This document shows positions 54,354 to 61,998 of a DNA stretch of 64,000 bases, in pieces. Location of the stretch: contig NZ_SPPC01000011.1 in the NCBI RefSeq assembly GCF_004570975.1, positions 1-64,000 on the forward strand, in the 5' to 3' direction. A program made the translations under genes and the position numbers. Positions within the stretch are counted from its first letter, which is position 1; each line of letters starts with the position of its first letter. The notes beneath the pieces were generated by a model. That model worked only from the letters and a program-made list of their open reading frames with translations. It did no database searches and was not told the origin of the DNA. This stretch comes from Barnesiella sp. WM24 (lineage in GTDB: Bacteria; Bacteroidota; Bacteroidia; Bacteroidales; Muribaculaceae).

Positions 54354-54890
54354 TTAAGCGTTATACTTTGCTACGAGTGCGGCGAGAGCCGAGCGATAAT
54401 CGTGGCTTCCGAGTTCAGCGAGATCGATGAGCTCTTTTTCGCAAGCATCGAAGTTCAGGCTCTGTTCTTTAGAGGGTTCCTCGTAGAGCTTTCGGAGGCC
54501 TTTGCTTCCGTCGAGATATGTGATGAGAACTTTTTGCCCTTTGTTCGTCTTTACCAATTCGTATTTGGCGACTCCGCGGGCCTTGTCTTCAGCCGTTATA
54601 GAACGTCTGATTCGCTGTGCTTCCGTGAGAGCTTTTTCTATTTCGCATTCTTCGGTTTTTGGCTCGGTGTAGTAGAATTCCAAGGTTGCGTTCCAGACGT
54701 CGCACATTGCTTGGTGAAGTTCCTGGTCTGCGAGAGGGCGGATTGTGGAGAAGTAACTTCTCATTTGATTGTCGAACTTTGCATCGTAGCCGTTGTTTTC
54801 GTACCAGACCTGCTCCATGTCGAAGTTGGATTTTTTCTTCACACTTTTCAGGATTTCTATCGCTTTCTTTATGGTTTCTCTTGTATTCAT
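54354..54890 (-). CDS. Hypothetical phage protein
   Basis: 178 residues, helical with a beta insert (YELVKTNKGQKVLITYLDGSKGLRKL). First gene of the unit driven by operator-promoter B. No family recognised. Confidence 0.62.
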   Translation of the reverse strand: MNTRETIKKAIEILKSVKKKSNFDMEQVWYENNGYDAKFDNQMRSYFSTIRPLADQELHQAMCDVWNATLEFYYTEPKTEECEIEKALTEAQRIRRSITAEDKARGVAKYELVKTNKGQKVLITYLDGSKGLRKLYEEPSKEQSLNFDACEKELIDLAELGSHDYRSALAALVAKYNA

Positions 54891-54932
54891 ATTGGTGGTC
54901 TTTTTTGATGTTTTTTATCTCATTTGCATATA

Positions 54933-54996
54933 CAAAGATAATCAAAAATAATCATATATGCAAGTTTTAGGGGTGTTATTTTAATCATATCTGCAA
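54933..54996 (-). promoter_or_regulatory. Operator-promoter B (double operator)
   Basis: On the - strand: -7 TATCTTTG (54940-54933), 20-bp spacer, -33 CTTG (54964-54961). Operator 1 ATAATCATATATGCAA (54948-54963) overlaps the -33 box. Operator 2 TTAATCATATCTGCAA (54981-54996) is a direct copy 33 bp upstream. It drives 54890 to 48903. Confidence 0.85.
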
Positions 54997-55031
54997 TTTA
55001 TTTTGTCAGATATAATCAATATGATAATATT

Positions 55032-55057
55032 AAAGGCAACCCAAGCGGATTGCCTTT
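55032..55057. terminator. Terminator after the lysis genes
   Basis: AAAGGCAA pairs with TTGCCTTT around a 10-nt loop. The T-run is better on the + strand, but position favours ending the leftward lysis transcript just before operator-promoter B. Confidence 0.6.
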
Positions 55058-55074
55058 TTACAATGAAAAAGAGT

Positions 55075-55590
55075 TTAGAAAGTGATTATGTTGTAGGAAA
55101 TTCCTATTCCAATATACGGCTGAACTCTATTCGGTATCATGCCGCAACCGAGTTGGATTCCGATTCCCCACTTTTTATCTTTGGTGGGCGACCTGATATA
55201 GACGGTCTCGGTGCGTTTGAAAATCTCAATGCTATCCAGAGCCGGACGATAACCGCTCACGTAGGCTCTGAAAGTGCTGTCTTCGTATATCTTTTGGGTA
55301 ATAGGAATTACGACTTCTACACTATCCTTCGGGGACTCGTAACTCATCGAATCCACGATCGTTTCAATCGTAGCTGTCGGCGGACTGGGTTGTCTTGCGG
55401 CTGGCAGTCTTTCGGTGACATACCGAAGTATCACGCTATCAACGGGGACTGGCTGGCGATACGGGATTGTGTCGTAGATTGTGATTACCTTTTCTTCTGT
55501 ATCTATGGGACCGGCTCTGGTCCAGAGCATCACATTAGCGAGAACGGATGCAAGCAGCAAGATTAAGAGAATTGTTATTGCCTTTTTCAT
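55075..55590 (-). CDS. DUF6808-like membrane-anchored protein, putative Rz/spanin
   Basis: 171 residues with one N-terminal TM (about 4-22), then DTIPYRQPVPVDSVILRYVTERLP, a pattern shared by DUF6808 proteins in Bacteroides phages. The C-terminus is beta-rich (GIGIQLGCGMIPNRVQPYIGIGISYNI). Its place right after the amidase suggests a part in the last step of lysis; this is inference. Confidence 0.65.
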   Translation of the reverse strand: MKKAITILLILLLASVLANVMLWTRAGPIDTEEKVITIYDTIPYRQPVPVDSVILRYVTERLPAARQPSPPTATIETIVDSMSYESPKDSVEVVIPITQKIYEDSTFRAYVSGYRPALDSIEIFKRTETVYIRSPTKDKKWGIGIQLGCGMIPNRVQPYIGIGISYNIITF

Positions 55591-55601
55591 ACTGTTGGAA
55601 T

Positions 55602-56210
55602 TTAGAGACTCTTGTATTCGGTGAGAGCATCAAATGACGGGCAAGCCTTGTTCGCAAACTCTCTATGACCGTGAATTGTTGACTTGGGATATTTCGCCTT
55701 TAACCCTTTGAGAAGTTTGACGAGAGCTGTTCTCTGCGCCGGCGTGCGTGTATCTTTGGGAACATGGCTACCATCGGCGACTTCACCACCAATATAGCAT
55801 ACCCCGATGGAGTTTGAATTGTGGCCCACGCAGTGTGCGCCAATTTTGGATTCTGCGCGGCCGGCATGAACGCTGCCGTCTCGATATATAACGTAGTGAT
55901 ACCCTATATCTGAGAATCCGCGAGCAAGATGCCACTCTCTGATTTGAGCCGTCGTGAAGTCCTTACCTTCAGGAGTCGCCGAGCAATGCACGATGAGTTC
56001 TGTGATATTCCGGGAATTTGTGGTAATAATGCCTAATTTTGCCCATGTGTTGGTGCCGACAACACCATCGACAGTAAGTTTGTTGGCTTTCTGAAATGCC
56101 CTGACAGCTTCGTCCGTAATCGGGCCGAAGATGCCATCTGCAATGAGATTGAGCCTTGTTTGCAGGGTCTTTACATCATCGCCCCTGCTTCCGAGTCTGA
56201 GTATAGTCAT
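55602..56210 (-). CDS. N-acetylmuramoyl-L-alanine amidase (endolysin)
   Basis: 202 residues. PG_binding_1 domain (about 5-60, LQTRLNLIADGIFGPITDEAVRAFQ), then an Amidase_2 domain (about 68-195) with zinc-ligand and catalytic positions in LIVHCSATPEGKDF, GYHYVIYRDG, GAHCVGHN and HREFANKACPSFD. It cleaves the MurNAc-L-Ala bond. No signal peptide, so it depends on the holin. Confidence 0.93.
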   Translation of the reverse strand: MTILRLGSRGDDVKTLQTRLNLIADGIFGPITDEAVRAFQKANKLTVDGVVGTNTWAKLGIITTNSRNITELIVHCSATPEGKDFTTAQIREWHLARGFSDIGYHYVIYRDGSVHAGRAESKIGAHCVGHNSNSIGVCYIGGEVADGSHVPKDTRTPAQRTALVKLLKGLKAKYPKSTIHGHREFANKACPSFDALTEYKSL

Positions 56211-56221
56211 TTTATCGTTAT

Positions 56222-56767
56222 TTATTCCGTGGTGTCACAGCTTTCTGATCCAAGTATCTGTTCAATTGATTCATAGCAATCCGCTCCAAGTTTCCTGTTA
56301 AGTGCGTCGAGAACACGTTTCTTAGCTAATTCATGGATTGAATCTTTTAAAGCATCATCGCCAATCCATTCGGCTATATCTCGGATTGTCTCAGGAATTT
56401 TTGCTGTACGGCATTTACGGCGTCTAGAGTGTTCAAAAACACTCTTGCCTTCAATCACTATGATGGCGACAGCAATAACCATTGACACATACGGCCATTC
56501 GTACCAAGTAAAGATGGTACCCATCAGTCCTAAGATGAATCCCAAAAGCTGGATTAACCAATACCATGAAATCTTCTCTACGGTCATTCTGAGCTTGCGA
56601 GAACGAAGAGGTTCTCCGAGTTTCTTGGCGGTATATATGCCACTAATAAAATCTATAATACATACAGCTACAGTCGAGAGAAACAGAATGAAGCAGACTA
56701 TTAGGTGGCGGTATAAATGGCCCAAATCGTAGTTGCTGAATGCCATGGAGATTATTTCGTTCATCAC
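56222..56767 (-). CDS. Phage holin-like membrane protein
   Basis: 181 residues with about three TM segments (about 20-48, 68-90 and 92-108) and a charged cytoplasmic tail. ISGIYTAKKLGEPLRSRKLRMTVEKISWYW matches the phage_holin_4 pattern. It sits directly upstream of the amidase in the lysis cassette. Confidence 0.8.
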   Translation of the reverse strand: MMNEIISMAFSNYDLGHLYRHLIVCFILFLSTVAVCIIDFISGIYTAKKLGEPLRSRKLRMTVEKISWYWLIQLLGFILGLMGTIFTWYEWPYVSMVIAVAIIVIEGKSVFEHSRRRKCRTAKIPETIRDIAEWIGDDALKDSIHELAKKRVLDALNRKLGADCYESIEQILGSESCDTTE

Positions 56768-56776
56768 TCTGTTTGT

Positions 56777-58039
56777 TTATTCGAGGTTGAAGACTTTCTT
56801 GAGTTCGTCCACGAGGTCAAGTTTCTCCCATGTGAACAGTTCGACTTGCTTATCTCCTACATTTTCGATTGAAGGGATGCGGCCGAAGTGTCCGTAGGAA
56901 GCTGTTGCTTCGTAAATGGGGTTGCGGAGTTTGAGTCTCTTGTTGATGCCAGCGGGAGTAAGGTCGACAAGCTGGGAAACGATGTTGGCGATTTCCGAGT
57001 CGGCATAAGGAACATGACGGCGGACTGTGCTCACACAAAGACTCACAGGCTGGGCCACGCCTATGGCGTATGCAACCTGCACAAGAACTTGATCCGCCAC
57101 TCCTGCGGCTACAAGATTCTTGGCGATGTGGCGGGCGGCGTAGGCTGCTGAGCGGTCGACCTTGCTGGGATCTTTACCAGAGAACGCGCCACCACCATGT
57201 GCACCATGACCGCCGTAGGTGTCGACAATGATTTTGCGCCCTGTAAGGCCGGTATCTCCGTGGGGGCCGCCGATGACGAACTTGCCGGTGGGATTGACAT
57301 GAAGAACGAGATTGCTGTCAAACAGAGCTGCGACTTCGGGCTGAAGCTGAGAGATAACTCGCGGGAGCAGAATGTTCTTCACGTCTTCACTGATTCTGTT
57401 AAGCATGAGGGTATCGGCTGCAGATTGGGGGAGCCCATGCTCGGCCTTGATGAAGTCGTCGTGCTGTGTTGAGATTACGATGGTGTGGATTCTGTTCGGG
57501 CGGTTGCTCTCGTCATCATATTCCACAGTTACCTGGCTCTTGGAGTCTGGGCGCAGATAGGTCATAACCTTGCCTTCGCGACGGATGCAAGAAAGTTCCT
57601 GGAGAAGCCTGTGGCTGATATAGAGCGACAGCGGCATATAGGTTTCGGTTTCATTGCAGGCGAAGCCAAACATCATACCCTGGTCGCCGGCACCCTGTGC
57701 CTCTTCTGATTCACGCACAACGCCACGGTTAATATCCGGACTCTGACCGTGCATGGCGTTTAGGATGCCGCATGATTCGGCGTCGAACTTGTAGTCGCTC
57801 TTGTTATAACCGATTCGGTTGATGACGCGGCGGGCGATGTCTTGAACATCCACTTTTGCGGTTGAACGATATTCGCCGGCGATGATAACCTGGCCGGTAG
57901 TAACGAGGGTTTCGCATGCAACTTTTGCGTCGCCGTCCTGTGAAAGATGGGCGTCCACGATGGCGTCTGAAATCTGGTCGGCCACCTTGTCGGGATGTCC
58001 CTCTGACACGGACTCCGAAGTAAAAAGGTATTTTCCCAT
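56777..58039 (-). CDS. metK: S-adenosylmethionine synthetase
   Basis: 420 residues, full length. All signatures are present: [19 protein letters not shown], the methionine loop [31 protein letters not shown] and the P-loop-like [19 protein letters not shown]. It makes SAM from ATP and methionine. It stands within the prophage, 9 nt before the holin gene and after a terminator that isolates it from the nucleosidase/dUTPase unit. No inactivating change is seen. Confidence 0.97.
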   Translation of the reverse strand: MGKYLFTSESVSEGHPDKVADQISDAIVDAHLSQDGDAKVACETLVTTGQVIIAGEYRSTAKVDVQDIARRVINRIGYNKSDYKFDAESCGILNAMHGQSPDINRGVVRESEEAQGAGDQGMMFGFACNETETYMPLSLYISHRLLQELSCIRREGKVMTYLRPDSKSQVTVEYDDESNRPNRIHTIVISTQHDDFIKAEHGLPQSAADTLMLNRISEDVKNILLPRVISQLQPEVAALFDSNLVLHVNPTGKFVIGGPHGDTGLTGRKIIVDTYGGHGAHGGGAFSGKDPSKVDRSAAYAARHIAKNLVAAGVADQVLVQVAYAIGVAQPVSLCVSTVRRHVPYADSEIANIVSQLVDLTPAGINKRLKLRNPIYEATASYGHFGRIPSIENVGDKQVELFTWEKLDLVDELKKVFNLE

Positions 58040-58076
58040 TATTGTGATATTTTTGATTGATTTTCGTTTACTTGCT

Positions 58077-58157
58077 CAAAGTTAGATATATTACGTGCAT
58101 CTACTTAATAAAATGCGCCCGACAAACTGCAAGTGGCTATGCAGTCGTGCCGGGCGC
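58077..58157 (-). promoter_or_regulatory. Hairpin terminator followed by a metK promoter
   Basis: A strong nested hairpin (GCGCCCG 58115-58121 with CGGGCGC 58151-58157; ACTGCA 58126-58131 with TGCAGT 58140-58145), followed by ATTTTATT on the - strand, ends the upstream unit. Then comes a -7 box TAACTTTG (58084-58077), 38 nt before the metK ATG. No SAM riboswitch fits in the short leader. Confidence 0.6.
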
Positions 58158-58193
58158 GGCGAACCTATTGGGAAAACGGTTGTGGTAGGCTTG

Positions 58194-58724
58194 TTATCGT
58201 TGTGAACGTATGCGGGCAATCTCTTCAATGTTTTTTCTTACCTCAGCCCACAGTTCTGCAGATGTTGTATCGATTGTAGTTTCGTATTCGGTTACATCGA
58301 GATTGTCGCTGACTATTTTGACAGAACCGATCAGGTCTATGGGGAACGCGACCATATAATTGAGTTCCATGTCGTATATTACCGGGGAATCGCTGGTGCT
58401 TTCCGTAACGAAGCTATTGCTTGTGTAGCATGGGTACCCGTCCAGGCCAAATTCGTATCCGTTGCGGTAGTCGTCGAATTCAACAGTATTATCTACGAGG
58501 CGGTATGATTTGGATACTTTGGTTACTGTTCCAATTGGTAATCTATTGCTACCGCAGAAACCGACATTGATAAAGCTGTGTTCCTTTGAATACAGCTGCG
58601 TCATCGCGCTCAGCGTCTTTATAACATTTGACGCGCCCACGCCGGTCTTGAATACGGAGTAATTGGTCAAATGCTTCTTTGCCAATTCGTACTCCTCTTT
58701 CGTTGCTGTGAGAATATGTATCAT
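58194..58724 (-). CDS. Compact MTA/SAH-nucleosidase-like (PNP/UDP phosphorylase fold) protein
   Basis: 176 residues against about 230 for cellular MTAN. Family landmarks in order: ATKEE (residues 7-11, catalytic Glu position), KTGVGASNV (26-34), NVGFCGS (53-59), TSNSFVTES (101-109), YDMEL (117-121, ribose-binding Glu120) and IVSDNLD (137-143, catalytic Asp140). MTAN cleaves methylthioadenosine and S-adenosylhomocysteine. It is one operon step from dUTPase and just upstream of metK, which supports a link to SAM. The true substrate is unproven. Confidence 0.75.
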   Translation of the reverse strand: MIHILTATKEEYELAKKHLTNYSVFKTGVGASNVIKTLSAMTQLYSKEHSFINVGFCGSNRLPIGTVTKVSKSYRLVDNTVEFDDYRNGYEFGLDGYPCYTSNSFVTESTSDSPVIYDMELNYMVAFPIDLIGSVKIVSDNLDVTEYETTIDTTSAELWAEVRKNIEEIARIRSQR

Positions 58725-58733
58725 ACTATTGTG

Positions 58734-59375
58734 TTAACTATTGAATATTTTACCCATAAGGGTTGCATCTACTTCCTTCCTTTTTTCGGGAGGAAGGCTC
58801 GCGTAGTATTCGTGGAACGGAATATCCTTTTTTTCGGTTGGAAGTCCAGAGCCGCTACTGCCGAGTCCACCCCCTCGGCTCTCGCAGGAGAGTTTGTCTA
58901 CAATTTCAAACTCTGGTGAAAGAACTTTATAGAATGTCATTTGGGCGATGCGAGTACCACGTTTTATGGTGAACTCTTCGTCGTTATTTTTTACAATGAC
59001 ATTGATATTATCAGTGTATCCGGGGTCAATTTTACCGACAAGTACATCACAATCCCAACGATATATACCGGTTGTGTGCTTCCATGGGAAAAAGATATTT
59101 GGGATAATACCGAACAGCAAATTTGGCTCCTTACGTGTTCCGTGCCCTTCCATACCATACAGCTCAAAGCCGCTCCTTGGCTCAATCTTTCCCTCGATAT
59201 TTTTGGGTAAGTTTATAGCAATGTTAAGAGGTATCTTACATCTTGATCGAGCCGGCACAACGGTATCTTCTGGCACGGTTAGATCAAAGCCGATGCTCCC
59301 AGGCTTGGCTTTTTGCGGAAGTATATAGTGTGCGCCGAAGTGGGCGACTTCTAACACAATTGAATCTCTTTTCAT
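58734..59375 (-). CDS. dUTP diphosphatase-like protein with insert and tail
   Basis: 213 residues. The five trimeric dUTPase motifs are GSIGFDL, EPRSGFEL, GKIDPGYTDNINVIVKN, GTRIAQMTF and RGGGLGSSGSG. An insertion of about 40 residues lies between motifs 2 and 3, and about 35 residues (FHEYYASLPPEKRKEVDATLM) follow motif 5. It keeps uracil out of phage DNA. It is 9 nt from the nucleosidase-like gene. Confidence 0.9.
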   Translation of the reverse strand: MKRDSIVLEVAHFGAHYILPQKAKPGSIGFDLTVPEDTVVPARSRCKIPLNIAINLPKNIEGKIEPRSGFELYGMEGHGTRKEPNLLFGIIPNIFFPWKHTTGIYRWDCDVLVGKIDPGYTDNINVIVKNNDEEFTIKRGTRIAQMTFYKVLSPEFEIVDKLSCESRGGGLGSSGSGLPTEKKDIPFHEYYASLPPEKRKEVDATLMGKIFNS

Positions 59376-59388
59376 TTGTCAGTACGGT

Positions 59389-59421
59389 GGCTGCGCCAAC
59401 ACTTTGCATGCCGACGCAGCC
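59389..59421. other. Intercistronic stem-loop
   Basis: GGCTGCG (59389-59395) pairs perfectly with CGCAGCC (59415-59421). No T-run follows on the - strand, so it may be an mRNA-processing or stability element ahead of dUTPase. Confidence 0.45.
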
Positions 59422-59427
59422 TTTGTT

Positions 59428-59916
59428 TTATTTTGCGAATGTTACTTTTACGGTTGTGGTCGATGTTTTGGCCGGTGCATAAATGGTCGAAACTTCTCCG
59501 GTATCTTCGTCTACGATAGTTTGCTTACCGGGGATTCCTCGGAGGAATGTTTCGCGGGCTTTGAGTTTGGCATCCAGTTCGGCCTTTCGCTTTGCAAGGT
59601 CGTTCCACTCCGGGTCGTTGCAGGTGCTGAAGTCGTACTTAACGCCCGCCTCCGCTATGCAAAGATTAGCCCCGTTGTAGTTGGCTCCGTTTTTGCCATA
59701 CTTTTCGCATGCGCTGATGGTTGCATCGACAACCTCTTTGCTTTTGAGGAAGATAGATAGGCACTCTACCATTGCTTTTATGGTTGAGAATACTGTAATG
59801 GGGTCGGCATCGCCACCGACGACTTTCGCGACGAGGTTCTGAGCCGTCGTCTTTTGATTTTCTTTCGTAAAGGGTATCGCCTTTCCGAAGATTTGGACTA
59901 AAGCATTTTCGCTCAT
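59428..59916 (-). CDS. Hypothetical phage protein
   Basis: 162 residues. Helical N-terminal part; a charged helix (WNDLAKRKAELDAKLKARETFL) leads to a Thr/Ser-rich beta tail (TIYAPAKTSTTTVKVTFAK). Family not recognised, though the layout recurs in Bacteroidales phages. Confidence 0.62.
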   Translation of the reverse strand: MSENALVQIFGKAIPFTKENQKTTAQNLVAKVVGGDADPITVFSTIKAMVECLSIFLKSKEVVDATISACEKYGKNGANYNGANLCIAEAGVKYDFSTCNDPEWNDLAKRKAELDAKLKARETFLRGIPGKQTIVDEDTGEVSTIYAPAKTSTTTVKVTFAK

Positions 59917-59923
59917 ATTGATA

Positions 59924-60157
59924 TTATTTTGAGTTTGGGGTTTGAACTTTCTTGAAGTCGTTGCGTAAATCTATCCATGCGAGCCGCCACAGGTATATTG
60001 ATACGGCAAGCATTGCGATTGAAAAGATGGCACCGTATGTATTCATTGTTCCTTTAATGATGTGCGCTACGGGCCACATGATGGCTATGATGAGCATGAT
60101 TGCTCCATAGACTGCTTGCTGAACCGAGAAGAATCTCGAAATTGAATTTGCTGTCAT
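59924..60157 (-). CDS. Small two-TM membrane protein
   Basis: 77 residues with TM segments at about 13-33 and 41-60 and a basic tail. Function unknown. A GCAAATAAGATA leader motif lies 12 nt before its ATG. Confidence 0.6.
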   Translation of the reverse strand: MTANSISRFFSVQQAVYGAIMLIIAIMWPVAHIIKGTMNTYGAIFSIAMLAVSIYLWRLAWIDLRNDFKKVQTPNSK

Positions 60158-60204
60158 TTTTTATTTGATATCTTATTTGCATTCAGGTGGGTTAAACCTG
60201 GTTC

Positions 60205-60567
60205 TTAATAGTATATTTCAGGGAATCCTTGGTTTGGGTCGGATTTGGGCGGTTGCCCTCCGCAGTACCATCCCTTTTGCCTTGTCAGCGACGGATGTAA
60301 TATATTTGGATTGTCGCCTTCGGGATATTTGCTATGTCCATCTGACTCCAAACCAAAGGCAAGATTTATTCCGGCATCGCGATTACTACCCATACCATTC
60401 ATTTCGGCAAGGAGTTCGTAATAGTCCTTCCCTCCGAATTTCCCATATCCTTCGTAGCAATTCTCTTCGTATGAAGAGCCATGGTTATCGGTCATATAGA
60501 CTGTTTTATATTCTCCAGCCACAATTCTCTCGCCGGTATCCTGGCAGCACCATGAAAATTGTCCCAT
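60205..60567 (-). CDS. Hypothetical phage protein
   Basis: 120 residues starting MGQFSWCCQDTGERIVAGEYKTVYMTD, an opening seen in many phage hypotheticals. Rich in Gly, Tyr and Cys (GKFGGKDYYELLAEMNG, GWYCGGQPP). Soluble; function unknown. Confidence 0.65.
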   Translation of the reverse strand: MGQFSWCCQDTGERIVAGEYKTVYMTDNHGSSYEENCYEGYGKFGGKDYYELLAEMNGMGSNRDAGINLAFGLESDGHSKYPEGDNPNILHPSLTRQKGWYCGGQPPKSDPNQGFPEIYY

Positions 60568-60585
60568 ACTTTTTATTTATTTGAT

Positions 60586-60924
60586 TTAGTATCCGAGAAC
60601 TTTCTTTGCGTTGGCCTCGATTTCTGCGAGAGACTGCTCAGGAAATTGCTGGTCGAGGATTTCGCCGGCTCTCTTGATAAAGTATTTGAACCTTAACTCA
60701 ACTTCAGCTTTCTGTTCCTCATCGTTCATGTTCGCATACTCTTGAGTATTCTCGTTGTCAGGGCAGAATCCACCAAGTTCAAGCGCGCCGGTCATTTCGG
60801 GGCCAGTCGCAAACTCGCAATAACAGTGTTCGGCGAATGATAGTCCAGCTTCTTTCGTTTCTTCGTTGTAGAAGTCCCAGAGTTCCTTGACGTATGGTTC
60901 GTAGATGTCGAGTTCTTTTTTCAT
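60586..60924 (-). CDS. Hypothetical phage protein
   Basis: 112 residues from ATG 60924 (MKKELDIYEPYVKELWDFYNEE). The frame continues upstream through the promoter but the -7 box at 60976-60969 excludes that start. Acidic, helical. First gene of the unit driven by operator-promoter C. Confidence 0.65.
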   Translation of the reverse strand: MKKELDIYEPYVKELWDFYNEETKEAGLSFAEHCYCEFATGPEMTGALELGGFCPDNENTQEYANMNDEEQKAEVELRFKYFIKRAGEILDQQFPEQSLAEIEANAKKVLGY

Positions 60925-60968
60925 TTCTTTGTGGTAGTTTTGGATTATTTTTATCTTATTTGCATACG

Positions 60969-61032
60969 CAAAGATAATCAAAAATAATCATTTATGCAAG
61001 TTTTAGAGTGATTATTTTAATCATATCTGCAA
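60969..61032 (-). promoter_or_regulatory. Operator-promoter C (double operator)
   Basis: On the - strand: -7 TATCTTTG (60976-60969), 20-bp spacer, -33 CTTG (61000-60997). Operator 1 ATAATCATTTATGCAA (60984-60999) overlaps the -33 box. Operator 2 TTAATCATATCTGCAA (61017-61032) is 33 bp upstream. It drives the unit from 60924 through dUTPase and the nucleosidase. Confidence 0.85.
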
Positions 61033-61121
61033 ATTATCGTCATTATGATTAGAAATGACTGTGCGCTGAAATGTATTCTGCACCTCTTTTTGCATATTTG
61101 ATTAAATGGACTGGCAAAAAA

Positions 61122-61149
61122 TAGACCCCACCATTATATTGGCAGGGTC
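61122..61149 (-). terminator. Terminator of higBA
   Basis: GACCCTGCC pairs with GGTGGGGTC (one wobble, one mismatch), followed by TATTTTTTG on the - strand. Confidence 0.7.
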
Positions 61150-61178
61150 AGAATTAGTTATATGAAATTACCGGAGTT

Positions 61179-61544
61179 TTATACTCCAAGTACGATAGAC
61201 GGAGATATATTCAGTTTCTGGCTGATTGCGCGCGCTTGCCGGAGGGTAGGCTCTTTTTCTCCTGAAAGATATGCACATATTTTCGTTGGAGCTATACCGA
61301 GAAGTTTGGATAGGGACGCTTGTGTAAGCCCCATTTCCTGCATTCTTATTTTGATGACATCGACTAACGATGGCTCTCCAATTGAAAAATGTGAATCAGA
61401 ATAATCCGCCACCAATCCAGACAGCAACTCCAACTCCATGCTGTGCGGGTCTGTCAGAGGCGTGTCGTCTTTTACATACGGCAAGAGTTCCTCTACTCTT
61501 TGGAGGGCCCAGCGATATTGAGCTTCATTCTCTATCTTTGTCAT
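61179..61544 (-). CDS. higA: HigA-type antitoxin, XRE HTH
   Basis: 121 residues. The N-terminal half is the HigA helical region (MTKIENEAQYRWALQRVEELL, PLTDPHSMELELLSGLVADY). The C-terminal HTH is LTQASLSKLLGIAPTKICAYLSGEKEPTLRQARAISQKL. It neutralises HigB and represses its own promoter. As a DNA-binding protein with operator D in front, it is a candidate for binding the four repeated operators. Confidence 0.88.
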   Translation of the reverse strand: MTKIENEAQYRWALQRVEELLPYVKDDTPLTDPHSMELELLSGLVADYSDSHFSIGEPSLVDVIKIRMQEMGLTQASLSKLLGIAPTKICAYLSGEKEPTLRQARAISQKLNISPSIVLGV

Positions 61545-61554
61545 ATATAAAATA

Positions 61555-61848
61555 TTAGATGGTTGAACAATCTATTTTATCATATTCTGCATGAGTACCG
61601 ATAAATCGGATGTAAACCCACTTTATTGTAAATTTGATAACAACGACAAGTCGGTGGTGGTTGCCTTTGATGTTGAATACATAGTGCTGGTTTCCCACGT
61701 TATCAACGCTATTGAAGTCTCTTTTGACATCGGCGAAATTTTCCCAACGGGCAGCCTTGACAATTTTCAGCCACTCTTGTAATGGTGTCTTGGTGTCAGG
61801 GTGCCTGGAGATATATTCTTTCAGAGGCTCTTCCGTGATAACTCTCAT
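61555..61848 (-). CDS. higB: HigB-type mRNA interferase toxin
   Basis: 97 residues from ATG 61848 (MRVITEEPLKEYISRHPDTKTPLQEWLKIV). HigB signatures are VGNQHYVFNIKGNHHRLVVVIKF and VYIRFIGTHAEYDKID. It cleaves mRNA on ribosomes. The frame extends upstream to a TTG that lies inside the -7 box, so that start is rejected. Toxin precedes antitoxin, as usual for higBA. Confidence 0.9.
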   Translation of the reverse strand: MRVITEEPLKEYISRHPDTKTPLQEWLKIVKAARWENFADVKRDFNSVDNVGNQHYVFNIKGNHHRLVVVIKFTIKWVYIRFIGTHAEYDKIDCSTI

Positions 61849-61872
61849 ATCATTGTAATCATTTGTGTTATG

Positions 61873-61935
61873 CAAAGTTACAAATAAATAATCATATACG
61901 CAAATTAAGGGAGGATTATTTAATCATAACTGCAA
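61873..61935 (-). promoter_or_regulatory. Operator-promoter D (double operator) of higBA
   Basis: On the - strand: -7 TAACTTTG (61880-61873), 20-bp spacer, -33 TTTG (61904-61901). Operator 1 ATAATCATATACGCAA (61888-61903) overlaps the -33 box. Operator 2 TTAATCATAACTGCAA (61920-61935) is 32 bp upstream. Confidence 0.85.
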
Positions 61936-61998
61936 GATTTACAAATTAAAAGGAGCGCCATTACTGACGCTCCCGAACATTGAACGCTCTTTCGACGC

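Noticed and set aside
58040-58160. SAM riboswitch upstream of metK
   Set aside because: The space between the -7 box and the ATG is only about 38 nt, and the hairpin upstream is a terminator of the preceding unit. No SAM-riboswitch core is present.
61179-61544. Classical CI-type phage repressor
   Set aside because: The N-terminal region and the directly coupled HigB toxin identify it as HigA. A role in phage control is kept only as a hypothesis.
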